Source of the DNA: Burkholderia aenigmatica | GTDB lineage: Bacteria; Pseudomonadota; Gammaproteobacteria; Burkholderiales; Burkholderiaceae | DNA: 64,000 nt | Reading direction: 5' to 3' | NCBI RefSeq assembly: GCF_902499175.1 | Contig: NZ_CABVQC010000033.1 | Coordinates: 26,758 to 90,757, forward strand | Part shown: piece by piece, positions 1 through 8,557 of the stretch | How the letters are laid out: the number at the start of each line of letters is the position of its first letter | Position numbering within the stretch: position 1 is the first letter of the stretch | Program-made: the position numbers and the translations under genes | Notes under the pieces: model-generated | Told to the model about the DNA's origin: nothing | The model's input: the letters and a program-made list of their open reading frames with translations, nothing else | Databases searched by the model: none

Positions 1-603
1 GTCTCGAAGAACGAATTGAAACGCGGGTCGTACTTACCACTGCGCCTTGAGGGTAGCGTCAACTCCGGGCAACCTGGCATGGTGTTGGCGCGGGTGACCG
101 AGGACGTTTATGACACAGTCACAGGCTGCCGCTTGCTTGTCCCGGCCATGTCGGTATTGCAGGGAGCGTACGACTCGAAGGTGGCCATTGGTCAGACGCG
201 CAACTTGGTGGTGTGGAACTACATGCGCTTTGAGGACGGCTCCGATTTGACGCTGGGTGGAATGCAAGGCTATGACAGCACAGGCGCGGCTGGCATCGAG
301 GCGGATGTGGACAACCATTACCTGCGATTGTTCGGCGCGACGTTCGGCATGTCGCTGATCACCGCTGGGGTTCAAATGTCGGTACCGCCGACGCCATCTG
401 GCACGACAGCACAGACGCCGCAGCAGAGCATCGCGAATGCGTTGACTCAACAGTACGGTCAGCTCGGAGCCCAGCTCATTGGGAAGTATCTGCAGGTCCA
501 GCCTACGCTGCGCAACTATGCAGGCGAGCGCTTCATGGTCATGCTTCCGCTGACCATTGTCTTCAAGAAAGTGTGGCGAAACCGCTGCGTAGGAGGGACT
601 TGA
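1..603 (+). CDS. VirB10/TrbI type IV secretion protein, C-terminal part
   Basis: The gene enters from the left edge in frame 1, so its start is not seen; about 200 residues are present. They match the C-terminal outer-membrane domain of VirB10/TrbI: a segment beginning GSYLPLRLEGSVNSG, then DTVTGCRLLVPA, a GYDSTGAAGIEADVDNHY stretch, and a hydrophobic antenna-like segment around FGATFGMSLITAGV. VirB10 spans inner and outer membrane and relays energy to the outer-membrane channel of the secretion system. The rest of the mating-pair genes presumably lies to the left. The end (IVFKKVWRNRCVGGT) is a little unlike usual family ends, so a small 3' change is possible. Confidence 0.9.
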   Translation, partial: VSKNELKRGSYLPLRLEGSVNSGQPGMVLARVTEDVYDTVTGCRLLVPAMSVLQGAYDSKVAIGQTRNLVVWNYMRFEDGSDLTLGGMQGYDSTGAAGIEADVDNHYLRLFGATFGMSLITAGVQMSVPPTPSGTTAQTPQQSIANALTQQYGQLGAQLIGKYLQVQPTLRNYAGERFMVMLPLTIVFKKVWRNRCVGGT

Positions 604-701
604 AGGGACGGAAGTGCTTAGTGCACCCCCCACTGGGAAAATATCCTGCAACTGGCGAACAGTGTATGCTTCTGGATTCAGAAAATATTAACCTAGGCAT
701 T

Positions 702-1127
702 ATGAACACGGAGTTCGCTCCCGCCCAGACTTCAGTCCCGAACTGGCTGATGACGTACTGTCGTCAGCTAGCCGACGTTCACTATCAACGCAAGCTGAAC
801 AAGATGTACGTTCATATGCTTGAGAGTTTCCTGGCGTATGAACCGTGGAAAGCGAATCCGCCATTCGAATGGCGTGTGGCGCGTATTCATCGGACGACAG
901 GGGGTGCGGCCGTGCGGCGAGACACCGACGCAGGGTGGGTGCCGATGAACATGGTGTTGCCGACCGCACTCGTGGATCGGTCTAAGCTTGCCATCGATTT
1001 AATCAATGCGAACTATGCTTCGGCACTGCCGAGGTCGCTTTCCTTGCGGACGTTCCTTTACACGGCGGTCTGCTGGTGGTGCATTGCTGTGTATCCGTAC
1101 GAAGGGCCAGGACTCATCAACAGTTGA
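702..1127 (+). CDS. hypothetical protein after virB10
   Basis: An open frame of 141 residues if it starts at the ATG at 702; an in-frame ATG at 666 and a GTG at 573 inside the virB10 end are alternatives. I do not recognise the family. The N-terminal half is polar and rich in aromatic residues (NWLMTYCRQLADVHYQRKLNKMY), and a hydrophobic stretch near the C-terminus (FLYTAVCWWCIAVYPY) could be membrane-associated. It lies just behind virB10 in the same direction and may be the last gene of the secretion operon. Codon use is less biased than in the neighbours, so the call is cautious. Confidence 0.5.
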   Translation: MNTEFAPAQTSVPNWLMTYCRQLADVHYQRKLNKMYVHMLESFLAYEPWKANPPFEWRVARIHRTTGGAAVRRDTDAGWVPMNMVLPTALVDRSKLAIDLINANYASALPRSLSLRTFLYTAVCWWCIAVYPYEGPGLINS

Positions 1128-1167
1128 CTGGGCGCAGTTGATTGCGGTCCACGGTCGATGAGTTCGT

Positions 1168-1182
1168 CTTTTGCAGCAAAAG
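1168..1182. promoter_or_regulatory. KorB-operator-like palindrome, site 1 (upstream of parAB)
   Basis: CTTTTGC-A-GCAAAAG is a perfect 7-1-7 palindrome about 30 bp upstream of the predicted parAB promoter. The same sequence recurs at six other places in the window. Its form matches the IncP KorB operator TTTAGC-S-GCTAAA (known), with the same length and the same central GC-N-GC. Binding by the ParB encoded at 2137 is inferred. Confidence 0.75.
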
Positions 1183-1198
1183 TTTTTGTCCCGTCCCC

Positions 1199-1227
1199 TT
1201 GCGAGACCCCCGGTGGGGGCATAGAAT
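1199..1227 (+). promoter_or_regulatory. predicted parAB promoter
   Basis: TTGCGA (1199-1204) and TAGAAT (1222-1227) are separated by 17 bp. A short G/C hairpin, CCCCC-GGT-GGGGG (1207-1219), lies in the spacer. Downstream are three ATGCGC boxes (1226, 1240, 1248), the last inside a perfect 12-bp palindrome ATGCGCGCGCAT (1248-1259). These could be an autoregulatory site for the partition proteins. Confidence 0.5.
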
Positions 1228-1289
1228 GCGCATTATTGTATGCGCTGATGCGCGCGCATTGCTACAGGTGAAAGCGAGGGCAAAAACCG

Positions 1290-2081
1290 ATGCAAACGAA
1301 GAAGACGCGAACAAACCGCAAGACCAAGGTCATTGTGGTCATCAATCGGAAGGGCGGGCCAGGCAAGACGACCGTATCGTTCAATCTGGCGCACGCCGCG
1401 CTGCTGAAGGACGAGCATGCGCGCGTCTTGTGCCTGGATTTGGATTCCCAAGGGAACCTGAGCCAGTATCTCACCGACGATCTGGAGATCGTGCGTGAGA
1501 CAAGCAGTGGCGTTAGCGATCTGTTTGACGGCGTGCCGCTGGCTCCCCGCAAGACCAATCACCCTCAGATCGATCTGCTCCATGGGCATTCGGATCTGGA
1601 TCGGGTGGATCACGATGAGGCTGCAGAAGAGCGCGCATATTCCGAGGAAATGCGTGTTCAGCTTCGCAGCCTTGACTACGACGTGATCATCATTGACACA
1701 CCTCCTGCAGTCGGTCTGCGGCACTTGGCTTCGCTGTTCTGGGCCGACCTGGCGGTGATCCCCATGGAGCCCTCGATGACCCACATCGCTGGCTTCCAGG
1801 AAGTCGTGAAAAACATTGATGAGTCCATCCTGAGCCTCAACCCGAATCTTCAATGGGTCGGGTTGGTCAACCGCGCGAATTTGCGATTGAAGGCGCAGCG
1901 GCAAAAGGATGCTTGGTTGCGGGATAACTACGGCTCGAAGATCATGCCCACCCTGTCATCGCGCGGCGCCGTGGCCGAGGCCATTGAAGACAGCCCGGCC
2001 AAGCCCGTGTGGGCGCACCGTGGCGCGCCCCGTGAGCTGCGTGCGCAATGGCGCGACGTGTGCACGAAAATCGTCGGGTAG
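1290..2081 (+). CDS. parA: ParA partition ATPase
   Basis: A 263-residue ParA/MinD-type ATPase that separates plasmid copies together with ParB. The deviant Walker A motif KGGPGKTT is at residues 21-28, followed by LCLDLDSQGN and a Walker B region VIIIDTPPAVG near residue 130. There is no N-terminal helix-turn-helix extension, and the length fits short ParA/IncC-type proteins. A GAGGGC ribosome-binding site is about 10 bp upstream of the ATG. The parB gene follows after 55 bp in the same direction, so the two form an operon behind the promoter and palindromes at 1168-1259. Confidence 0.95.
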   Translation: MQTKKTRTNRKTKVIVVINRKGGPGKTTVSFNLAHAALLKDEHARVLCLDLDSQGNLSQYLTDDLEIVRETSSGVSDLFDGVPLAPRKTNHPQIDLLHGHSDLDRVDHDEAAEERAYSEEMRVQLRSLDYDVIIIDTPPAVGLRHLASLFWADLAVIPMEPSMTHIAGFQEVVKNIDESILSLNPNLQWVGLVNRANLRLKAQRQKDAWLRDNYGSKIMPTLSSRGAVAEAIEDSPAKPVWAHRGAPRELRAQWRDVCTKIVG

Positions 2082-2136
2082 TGAATCTTCGGGGCGTGTA
2101 TTGCACGTTCTGCGTCGAGAGTATTTGGAGAAACGA

Positions 2137-3414
2137 ATGAGCAGCACCACGAAGAAATTGTCGGCGCTTGAAAAGCTGAGCGCTCGCGCCAAGCCTGTGG
2201 CGGTTGATGAAGGAAAGGCAGTCGCTATCCCGCTGGACAAGATCCGTTTCGACCCGACACAGCCGCGCCAGGCATTCCATCATCCCGATGGCCGCATTGC
2301 GGAGGATGACGAGGCAAGTCTGGATGAGCTGGCGCAGTCGATCGAATCGCAAGGGTTGATTCATCCGATCACGGTCGAGCCAATTGGCGATGGCACGTAC
2401 CGAGTGGTGGTGGGTGAACGGCGCACGCGTGCCTACCTCAAGCTCGGCCGCACGACCATCGAAGCCAAGATTCGCGATGACCTGACCAATCCGAAAAAGC
2501 GCCTGATCTATCAGGTTGCGGAGAACGTCAACCGCAAGGACCTGACGGATGCGGACATGGCGAAGTCCATCCGCAGCCTCATGGAGGGGACGGATGCGGT
2601 TGAGCCGATGACGCAGACACAGATCGCCAAGGCACTTGGCAAGAGTGAGGGCTGGGTGAGTCGGTATGTTCGATTCGGGGATGACGAGCAGCAACGCCTG
2701 TGGGTTCAAACGGGGATCGCCGACACGGTGGAAAATCTCTACCGGCTTTCGATCCTGCCGATGCCCATGCATGCTGAGATCCAGCGCCGGGTACAACTGC
2801 CTGAAGACGATCCTGAGCACTTGGCGAAGCCGCTGAGTCGTGCGGTCATTGACGACTTCTCGCGGCAGGCGAAGATGGCCAAAAAGGGCGTGCAAACGCC
2901 TCCGGTTTCGGCGACACCCTCCGGGGCATCGAGCGCTGCTGCGCAGCCGAGTGAGGTGCGATCCGCCGCTCCTTCCGCCTTCCCTGGCGACGGAATTCCC
3001 AATGACCCGGTGTCGCGCGCTTTTGCAGAGATGGCCGAGCATGGGCGCGAGCCGGCACAGCAGGCTCAGGCGGGCGCGCAACAAACGTCGTCGAGCGCGG
3101 CGACCAGCGGGTCGGGATACAAACTGTCGGAAGGCGACCGCGCCAAGATTCTGAGCACGGCCAGTGTCACGTTGAGCAATTCGGAGAAGGCGGCTGCGCA
3201 ACCTCCGGTGAGTATTCGGGTGCCGATGGCCAGCTTGCAAGCGTTGTTGCTGAAGCTTGAGCCGGCTGACCAAGAGGCCTTGGCGGGCATGCAACTGAGC
3301 CTCAATTTGCCGGGGCCGCTGGCTGAGCGGATCGCCAATGCGCTGACCGGCGTAGTGGTGGACCCGAGCGAGGTGCCTGCCGTGGTGCAAAACGAACTCG
3401 TGAAGTTGCAGTAA
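2137..3414 (+). CDS. parB: ParB/KorB-like partition and regulatory protein
   Basis: A 425-residue ParB. I chose the ATG at 2137 because GGAG sits 7 bp upstream and the protein then starts like other ParBs; the open frame extends upstream but overlaps parA. The ParB/Srx box GERRTRA is at residues 93-99, and the second conserved box AENVNRKDLTDADMA follows near residue 128. A helix-turn-helix is at about 158-180 (MTQTQIAKALGKSEGWVSRY). A Pro/Ala/Gln-rich linker (about 245-340) leads to a C-terminal dimerisation-like segment. A seven-copy palindrome resembling the KorB operator makes a double role, partition and global repression, likely; this is inference. Confidence 0.93.
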   Translation: MSSTTKKLSALEKLSARAKPVAVDEGKAVAIPLDKIRFDPTQPRQAFHHPDGRIAEDDEASLDELAQSIESQGLIHPITVEPIGDGTYRVVVGERRTRAYLKLGRTTIEAKIRDDLTNPKKRLIYQVAENVNRKDLTDADMAKSIRSLMEGTDAVEPMTQTQIAKALGKSEGWVSRYVRFGDDEQQRLWVQTGIADTVENLYRLSILPMPMHAEIQRRVQLPEDDPEHLAKPLSRAVIDDFSRQAKMAKKGVQTPPVSATPSGASSAAAQPSEVRSAAPSAFPGDGIPNDPVSRAFAEMAEHGREPAQQAQAGAQQTSSSAATSGSGYKLSEGDRAKILSTASVTLSNSEKAAAQPPVSIRVPMASLQALLLKLEPADQEALAGMQLSLNLPGPLAERIANALTGVVVDPSEVPAVVQNELVKLQ

Positions 3415-3424
3415 TCTGTTTGGG

Positions 3425-3457
3425 TGACCGCATCTCGTTGGGGGTGCGGTCATTTTG
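3425..3457 (+). terminator. rho-independent terminator after parB
   Basis: TGACCGCA (3425-3432) and TGCGGTCA (3445-3452) form a perfect 8-bp stem with a 12-nt loop, followed directly by TTTT. It lies 11 bp after the parB stop codon. Confidence 0.75.
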
Positions 3458-3519
3458 CGTCGCGCGTAGCTCGATGCCGTCGGACGAATTGCGGCCAGGT
3501 GCGAACGGGATATTAAAAA

Positions 3520-5052
3520 ATGCAAATTAGGATTGGCCGAAACGCGAAGACGGGAGAGCCTGTCGTTTTGGACACCACAAAAGTGATCAACCCGCACCTC
3601 CAGGTGTCGGGTATTACCGGCATTGGGAAGACCTATGCGCTGCAAGAGCTGGTGACAAACTTTGTGGAGAGCGCGGCCGACCTCAGGCGACCTGTTCGCG
3701 TCCACGTCTTCGATCCGCACGGAGACATCCAACTGCCCTACGCCTCGGTGGTGAAGTTCTCGGAGGCGACAAACTACGGCTATAACCCGCTGGAAGTGAA
3801 CCCAGATCCTGACTACGGCGGCGTCCGTCGGGCTATTCAGAAATTCATCGCGGCGATCAAGAAGCACAAGGCGTTGGGCACGAAGCAGGAAGCGGTGATG
3901 CGCTACCTGCTGGAGGACTTGTACGCGGCACACGGCTTCAAGGCGGACGATCAGCAGACCTGGTGGCCTGATGATCCTCGGATGATCCGGGAGGTGATGA
4001 AAGGGCGGGAGAATCGTGTGTACCTGGACGTGGCATATGAGCACCAGGAACGGTTCAAGAAGCTCCTGAAAGATCCCACGTCTGGCCGGTATCGGGGGGG
4101 ATTCGACGATTTCACCAACGACCCAGCGATGCGCACGAAGAAGTGCTGGTGGGTCGAGCGTGACTACTATGAAGGCGACTTCCTCATGTGGGAGCCGCGC
4201 AATCTGTTTAAGACCGCACCGACATTGGATGACCTGGTGCGTTTCACTGAGCGAAAGCTCAAGGCCCAGTTCTGCGGGTCCAACAGCGCCGCAATGGCGC
4301 TGCTCAAGGACGTGAACCGGGTGGCCAGGGCGTATCACCGCAAGGTCGCAGAAATGTCCAAGCGCAACGCGGCGCTGGACGAAGCGGAGAAAGCTGAGCT
4401 GACCAAGGCGCTGAACAAGGCCAAGGATAAGGCGGAAGACGCATACAAGAGCTACCTCGACGCCATCGTGACAGGGCGCGAGCTGGACGACATGATCCGC
4501 TATAACAGCTCCCCAGACGTGCTCACAAGTGTCTACGAGCGCTTCCAGAATGTGCGGGCAATCGGCATCTACAATCCGGTGCCACCGCCATTTGATCCGC
4601 ACAAGCCCATCTGGCACTACCAGATCAAGCCGTTGGAGATCCCGGTGCAGCGCATGTTCGTCGACCTGGTCTGCGCAAGGATCTTCGAGCGCGCCATGCA
4701 ACGCGGTGTGCAAAACGATGTTGTCGAGTTGCTGGTGCTCGATGAAGGCAAACGCTTTGTGGGAGAGTCGGAGGGGGACATTCTGAGCACCATCAGCAAC
4801 GAAGCCCGCAAGTTCGGCCTCGGTCTGTGGATCATGTCCCAAACTCCCGATCACTTCCCCGACGACTTTATCAAGGCCACGGGCACGATCCTGGTGTTGG
4901 GGCTGGCCGAGGCCGACACGAACCTCGCGGCCCGGAAACTCGGAGTCGATGAGAGTCTGCTGTCTTCAGTAGTGCCGCAGCAATCAGCGCTGGTGCAGAT
5001 GAAGAGCAAGGGGACGTTGTCGGCTGGCTTCCAGATAGTAAGCCTCGTTTGA
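3520..5052 (+). CDS. HerA/VirB4-like ATPase, copy 1
   Basis: A 510-residue P-loop ATPase of the HerA/FtsK-like class linked to conjugation. Walker A GITGIGKTY is at about residues 31-39; HVFDPHGD follows near residue 70; Walker B is LLVLDEGKRF near residue 408; and the C-terminal part MSQTPDHFPDDF...QSALVQMK fits HerA-type pumps. A Trp/Tyr-rich insertion at about 145-235 is absent from its paralogue at 40491-41786, with which it shares HVFDxHGD, GxNPLE and GGVRxxIQ. It sits alone between a terminator and a 355-bp gap, so it may be its own unit. Its substrate is unknown; a role in DNA transfer or pilus work is inferred. Confidence 0.8.
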   Translation: MQIRIGRNAKTGEPVVLDTTKVINPHLQVSGITGIGKTYALQELVTNFVESAADLRRPVRVHVFDPHGDIQLPYASVVKFSEATNYGYNPLEVNPDPDYGGVRRAIQKFIAAIKKHKALGTKQEAVMRYLLEDLYAAHGFKADDQQTWWPDDPRMIREVMKGRENRVYLDVAYEHQERFKKLLKDPTSGRYRGGFDDFTNDPAMRTKKCWWVERDYYEGDFLMWEPRNLFKTAPTLDDLVRFTERKLKAQFCGSNSAAMALLKDVNRVARAYHRKVAEMSKRNAALDEAEKAELTKALNKAKDKAEDAYKSYLDAIVTGRELDDMIRYNSSPDVLTSVYERFQNVRAIGIYNPVPPPFDPHKPIWHYQIKPLEIPVQRMFVDLVCARIFERAMQRGVQNDVVELLVLDEGKRFVGESEGDILSTISNEARKFGLGLWIMSQTPDHFPDDFIKATGTILVLGLAEADTNLAARKLGVDESLLSSVVPQQSALVQMKSKGTLSAGFQIVSLV

Positions 5053-5218
5053 ATTGGGCGCCGCGAAACGGCCGGCAGGTAATAATTTCCGTTAGAGAGT
5101 GTTACACATTTTATGTCAGATATAAACGTCGCTTAATTCGCGATATTTAGGCGATAACCCCTCTCATGTGGGGTTAAGTTCGCGGTCATTCGGACGATGA
5201 CATCCAGATTGCGCCTAT

Positions 5219-5236
5219 GTTGCCAACTATTGTGGT
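5219..5236 (+). repeat. TGTTGCYAACTATTGTGG element, copy 1
   Basis: The sequence matches 22812-22829 at 17 of 18 positions. Both copies lie upstream of a GTTAAT pair and an accessory operon, which suggests a shared regulator site. Confidence 0.55.
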
Positions 5237-5312
5237 CACGGATCGGCTTCGACCGAGGTCGCGCGCTGACAACAGGAAGTGCTAGATACCTCCCACTAGG
5301 GGGTATCCAACC

Positions 5313-5329
5313 GTTAATTATGTGTTAAT
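5313..5329 (+). promoter_or_regulatory. GTTAAT direct-repeat pair, site 1
   Basis: GTTAAT at 5313 and 5324, an 11-bp period, 79 bp before the gene at 5408. The same pair with the same period occurs at 6297, 16290, 22860 and 34148. Confidence 0.65.
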
Positions 5330-5407
5330 CTGTCGTTGCGGCATGTATTCCCTACCACACCCTAGGCGGGTCACTGGTAACCAAATGTAACCTTTGCGGT
5401 AATCAAT

Positions 5408-5704
5408 ATGACGGTCACCATTGTTCGCCCAATTCCACTTTCCTCCATCGACTATCCGGAAGGTCCGTTAGCAGATCGCTTGGAGGCAGAAGCCCGGCGC
5501 GCACTGCCCCAAGTGCGTGGATTGGACGACGCACAGACCGAAGGCGAACGCATGCAGGCCTATGCTCAGGTGATCGAAGAGCAGCGCGATGATTTCATCG
5601 GTATGTACGGTGATGCATTCGGTTGGGAGAAGCGAAGTGTTCCGCGTGAAGCGAGCGTGCCGGCACTCGGTCGCTATGTCGCTGCGGTCGTCAACGCCGA
5701 GTAA
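5408..5704 (+). CDS. hypothetical 98-residue protein
   Basis: A short acidic protein I do not recognise. It starts MTVTIVRPIPLSSIDYPEGP, then has an amphipathic helical stretch (LADRLEAEARRALPQVRGLDDAQTEGE) and ends RYVAAVVNAE. It is the first gene after a 355-bp region full of repeats and precedes a KorA-like regulator in the same direction. That position suggests an early or regulatory role, but nothing in the sequence shows a function. A weak hairpin CTGCCT/AGGCAG (5712-5727) follows the stop codon. Confidence 0.65.
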   Translation: MTVTIVRPIPLSSIDYPEGPLADRLEAEARRALPQVRGLDDAQTEGERMQAYAQVIEEQRDDFIGMYGDAFGWEKRSVPREASVPALGRYVAAVVNAE

Positions 5705-5773
5705 CGATTGTCTGCCTTCCTAGGCAGGCGGTCGTTCTTGTAAGATAGAGAGTTACCCCACTCTCTTCACATC

Positions 5774-6289
5774 ATGGAACGCTGGACAGAAGACGAATTC
5801 CGGCGCATTGCCCTGGATACGCGTATCAGCGAACGGACCCTTGACGCATGCAGGGACGTGCTGGTCGGGGGCATGCTTGGCGTTGACGCAGCCAACAAAC
5901 ATAAGATGTTTCCCTCGCAAATATCGCGGGCGCTTACCACGCTGCGCGAGAAACATGCCGAGGTGATCGAGATCAGTTCGGTCAGCAAAGAGTCGGATGA
6001 AATGCTGCAGTACGTGGCCTCAGAAGTAGCCAAGGCACTGCAGGGTAAAGACTTTCAGTGCGTGCTCGCCGAGGCTGGACAGACATATGATGGGCAAGTC
6101 ATTGCCCAATCGAAAGGCTACCTCGTCCAAAAGGTCGGCCGTGTTGGCGTGCTCCACGACTTGGCGCGCTTCAGCAAACTCCCCCCTCTCAACGAAGACT
6201 TGCGGATTGCTTACGGCAAGGCCGGTGGCTTGGCCAAGGTCTGGGCGCTGCTTCCAGAGCAAGAGAGAGGCAAGGGGCCCGAGCGCTGA
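5774..6289 (+). CDS. TrfB/KorA-like regulator fused to a KfrB-like tail
   Basis: A 171-residue protein. Residues 1-62 resemble the TrfB/KorA DNA-binding domain of IncP plasmids: an opening like WTEDEF, then RDVLVGGM, then a helix-turn-helix with PSQISRALTTLRE. KorA is a known global repressor. From about residue 98 (YDGQVIAQSKGYLVQKVGRVGVLH...LRIAYGKAGG) the protein carries the module that ends eight other proteins here, so this is a repressor with a tail. No clear ribosome-binding site precedes the ATG. It probably represses plasmid promoters, including its own; its operator is not identified but could be the GTTAAT pairs. IncP KorA sites are palindromes, so this assignment is open. Confidence 0.75.
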   Translation: MERWTEDEFRRIALDTRISERTLDACRDVLVGGMLGVDAANKHKMFPSQISRALTTLREKHAEVIEISSVSKESDEMLQYVASEVAKALQGKDFQCVLAEAGQTYDGQVIAQSKGYLVQKVGRVGVLHDLARFSKLPPLNEDLRIAYGKAGGLAKVWALLPEQERGKGPER

Positions 6290-6296
6290 CGAAAGT

Positions 6297-6313
6297 GTTA
6301 ATTTTGTGTTAAT
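6297..6313 (+). promoter_or_regulatory. GTTAAT direct-repeat pair, site 2
   Basis: GTTAAT at 6297 and 6308 (11-bp period), just after the KorA-like gene and about 90 bp before the KorB-like palindrome at 6402. Together they form a compact control region for the gene at 6452. Confidence 0.65.
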
Positions 6314-6401
6314 TGCGACCCGTACGATGTAGGATACGTCCACGCGACGTTTGGGTCTTCTAACCATAAGGCACTGCGCGTTCTCATCTTCGGTACGGCA
6401 T

Positions 6402-6416
6402 CTTTTGCGGCAAAAG
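6402..6416. promoter_or_regulatory. KorB-operator-like palindrome, site 2
   Basis: CTTTTGC-G-GCAAAAG, a perfect 7-1-7 palindrome 36 bp upstream of the ATG at 6452. It belongs to the seven-copy family first seen at 1168. Confidence 0.75.
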
Positions 6417-6451
6417 CAAGGCCGAAAGTCATTAAATAGTGAGGTGTGGTC

Positions 6452-8557
6452 ATGGCTGGCAAGTCCAAGTTCGAGCAGTTGAAGGAGCGCTTCGCGCAAC
6501 AAGCGCGGGCCCGAATCCCGTTCAACCCGTTGGATAGCAAGGACATCACGGGTGCGAACGTGGACCGGCTGAAGGCTGGGATGGAGACGTTCGGCTGGAA
6601 GGACTATCGCTTTGTGACTGCAGACCAAGCCCGTGCGAATGGCTGGACCATCGCCGGCAAGGCGAGCAGCGTTCGGATTCAGGAACGCGACGCCAGCAAT
6701 GGCTCCATAAGTGAGAAGGTGCTCTACAACGCGTCGAACGTGCGAGGCATACCGTCATTGGAAGCGATGTTGGCCATGTCAGAAGAGGCCATGTTGAAGA
6801 TGCGGGGTGAAGAGGCGGAAGTGGCTGCGTCCGCCGGAACGCCGGCTGGTGTCGCGCAAGACGTGCCATCTACCGACGCGGGGGTGAGCGATGTCGAGGA
6901 CGATATTGTTATTGGTCCCGCCCGCGTGCATGAGCAGCAGGTGGCTGCGAGTCTCGATGCACAGGCGCAAGACGCGAAGGATCTCGCCCAGGGTGAGTCA
7001 GCGGCCGATCTGGACAATTCAGTGAAGGAATCGGGCACGCCGGCTGTGGCTGGCCAGCCAAATCTGGATCAGGCTGCAGAGCCTGCCGTCGAGACGGACT
7101 TTGCGGTAATGGCGCCGTACTGGCTCGATGGCTTGCACAACCATGAAGGCATCGAGATGGCCGAGCAGGTAAATCGGCTGATCGCCGCCGAGAAGCTGGC
7201 CAGAAACAAAGCGGCGATTGCCACGTTGCTCAACTCCTACCCGGACAATCGCCGGTTTGGATTGGACATCGTCCCGCAATCGAAGTACCTGAACGACCCG
7301 CATCGCAAGGCGAACCTGGCCGAGCCGGCCCACCTTCTCGGAGGTGAGCTTATTCGGGACAAGGAAGGCGCCTACCGGCCAAAGGCTGGGGGGATGGCTG
7401 TGTTGCAGGACAAGGGCTCATCGCTCTTGCTCAAGAACAAGTCCGAAGAGGCCTATCGCGGTGCGATGGAGCTGGCCTTGGCCAAGGGCTGGAAGGCCAT
7501 CGAACTCAAGGGCAAGCCCAAGATGCTCGCGCAAGCTTGGCTGGAAGCCAAGATGATGGGCTTGGAGGTTGTGAACTTCACGCCGACCGAGCAGGACCGC
7601 GAGAAGCTCGCACAGCGCATGGCCGAGGAAGTCAGGAAGCGCGAGGCTGCTGCGGCCAGAGCCGAAGCGCTGGCGCCCGAGAACGTCGAGGTGCGTCCGG
7701 TGGTGGACGCCAACGGCAAGCAAGTCATGGCCACGGTCACTTACACGGTGGAGCGCACAGACACCCCCGCCGAGCAGCTTGCCTCGTCGAAGGGAGCGCC
7801 TAGCAATGCGCTGGCGGCTGAACCGTTCGAAGAGCCGGTTGTCACGCGCACCGTTACGCGTGTCGAAGGCGTTGTCAGGGACGACGTGGTTGCTGGGGTT
7901 GCTATGGCGCATGCCCCTGAGCAGGGGCGGCAACTGCAGCCTGAGGCCGTAGCTTCTGTGGTTGATCACGAAGTGAACACGGCGCTGGGCGAAGTGAAGC
8001 GCGAGCAATCCGCGCTGGTGGATCTGGAGAAGGGGGCCAAGTTGGTAGCCCATGGTCCCGCTCCCTATGACCATAACCCGAAGAACAAGGCGAGCTACTT
8101 CGTCACCGTCGAGAACGACAGCGGCCAGTCAAGAACGGTCTGGGGCGTGGATCTGCCGCGCAGCCTCTCCGCAGCCGGCGCAGAGCCAGGCGACACCATT
8201 TCGCTTGTCGAAGGTGGCCGCGAGCCCGTGGAAGTCGAGGTCGAAGAGCCGGACGGCTCCAAGAGCTTCAAGATGACGCACCGTGTCAATTGGACTACGG
8301 CAGTGCTGTCCCGGGCGGCCGAGGTAGCGCCAGCGGCGGAAGTTGCCAGCAGCGGCATGTTCATCGGACCTGTTGTTCGAGTCGAAGAGGGCCGCATCGC
8401 CCAGAAAGCAGGCCGTGATCCCAATAAGCTGATTTGGCATGACGTATCCAAGCTGCAGGGCAAGGTGCCCGCAGTCGGAGAAATTGCCGAGATCAACTAC
8501 GCCCACGGTGTTGGCAAGATCAAGGAGCAAGCGCTTGGCCAGGAGCTGGGCCGATGA
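6452..8557 (+). CDS. polyvalent protein: ArdC-like N-terminus, LPD7, KfrB-like tail
   Basis: A 701-residue multidomain protein; I chose the ATG at 6452 after a GAGGTG site. Residues about 20-100 (PFNPLDSKDITGANVDRLK...GWTIAGKASSVRI) resemble the N-terminal single-strand-DNA-binding domain of ArdC anti-restriction proteins. An acidic Ala-rich linker follows, then an LPD7-type domain at about 280-390 (GGELIRDKEGAYRP...WKAIELKGKPKMLAQAWLEAK). LPD7 is known from relaxases and polyvalent proteins. Next come a beta-rich domain at about 530-625 (YFVTVENDSGQSRTVWGVDL) and the KfrB-like tail from about 634. It heads a co-directional run whose next gene overlaps by 4 bp. A role in protecting or handling incoming plasmid DNA is inferred. 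Confidence 0.8.
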   Translation: MAGKSKFEQLKERFAQQARARIPFNPLDSKDITGANVDRLKAGMETFGWKDYRFVTADQARANGWTIAGKASSVRIQERDASNGSISEKVLYNASNVRGIPSLEAMLAMSEEAMLKMRGEEAEVAASAGTPAGVAQDVPSTDAGVSDVEDDIVIGPARVHEQQVAASLDAQAQDAKDLAQGESAADLDNSVKESGTPAVAGQPNLDQAAEPAVETDFAVMAPYWLDGLHNHEGIEMAEQVNRLIAAEKLARNKAAIATLLNSYPDNRRFGLDIVPQSKYLNDPHRKANLAEPAHLLGGELIRDKEGAYRPKAGGMAVLQDKGSSLLLKNKSEEAYRGAMELALAKGWKAIELKGKPKMLAQAWLEAKMMGLEVVNFTPTEQDREKLAQRMAEEVRKREAAAARAEALAPENVEVRPVVDANGKQVMATVTYTVERTDTPAEQLASSKGAPSNALAAEPFEEPVVTRTVTRVEGVVRDDVVAGVAMAHAPEQGRQLQPEAVASVVDHEVNTALGEVKREQSALVDLEKGAKLVAHGPAPYDHNPKNKASYFVTVENDSGQSRTVWGVDLPRSLSAAGAEPGDTISLVEGGREPVEVEVEEPDGSKSFKMTHRVNWTTAVLSRAAEVAPAAEVASSGMFIGPVVRVEEGRIAQKAGRDPNKLIWHDVSKLQGKVPAVGEIAEINYAHGVGKIKEQALGQELGR

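Larger units (their letters stand above)
5053..5407. other. 355-bp regulatory gap
   Basis: I see no gene here. It holds a hairpin TAACCCC-N8-GGGGTTA (5155-5176) without a T-run, an 18-bp element TGTTGCCAACTATTGTGG (5219-5236) that recurs at 22812, an imperfect inverted repeat GATACC/GGTATC (5285-5307), and a pair of GTTAAT boxes (5313-5329). This looks like a densely regulated promoter for the genes starting at 5408. Confidence 0.6.

Noticed and set aside
1942..4854. A 970-codon minus-strand open frame opposite parB and the first ATPase gene
   Set aside because: It is a mirror of strongly supported plus-strand genes, rich in Arg, His and Leu, with no recognisable domain. GC-rich coding DNA often gives such frames.
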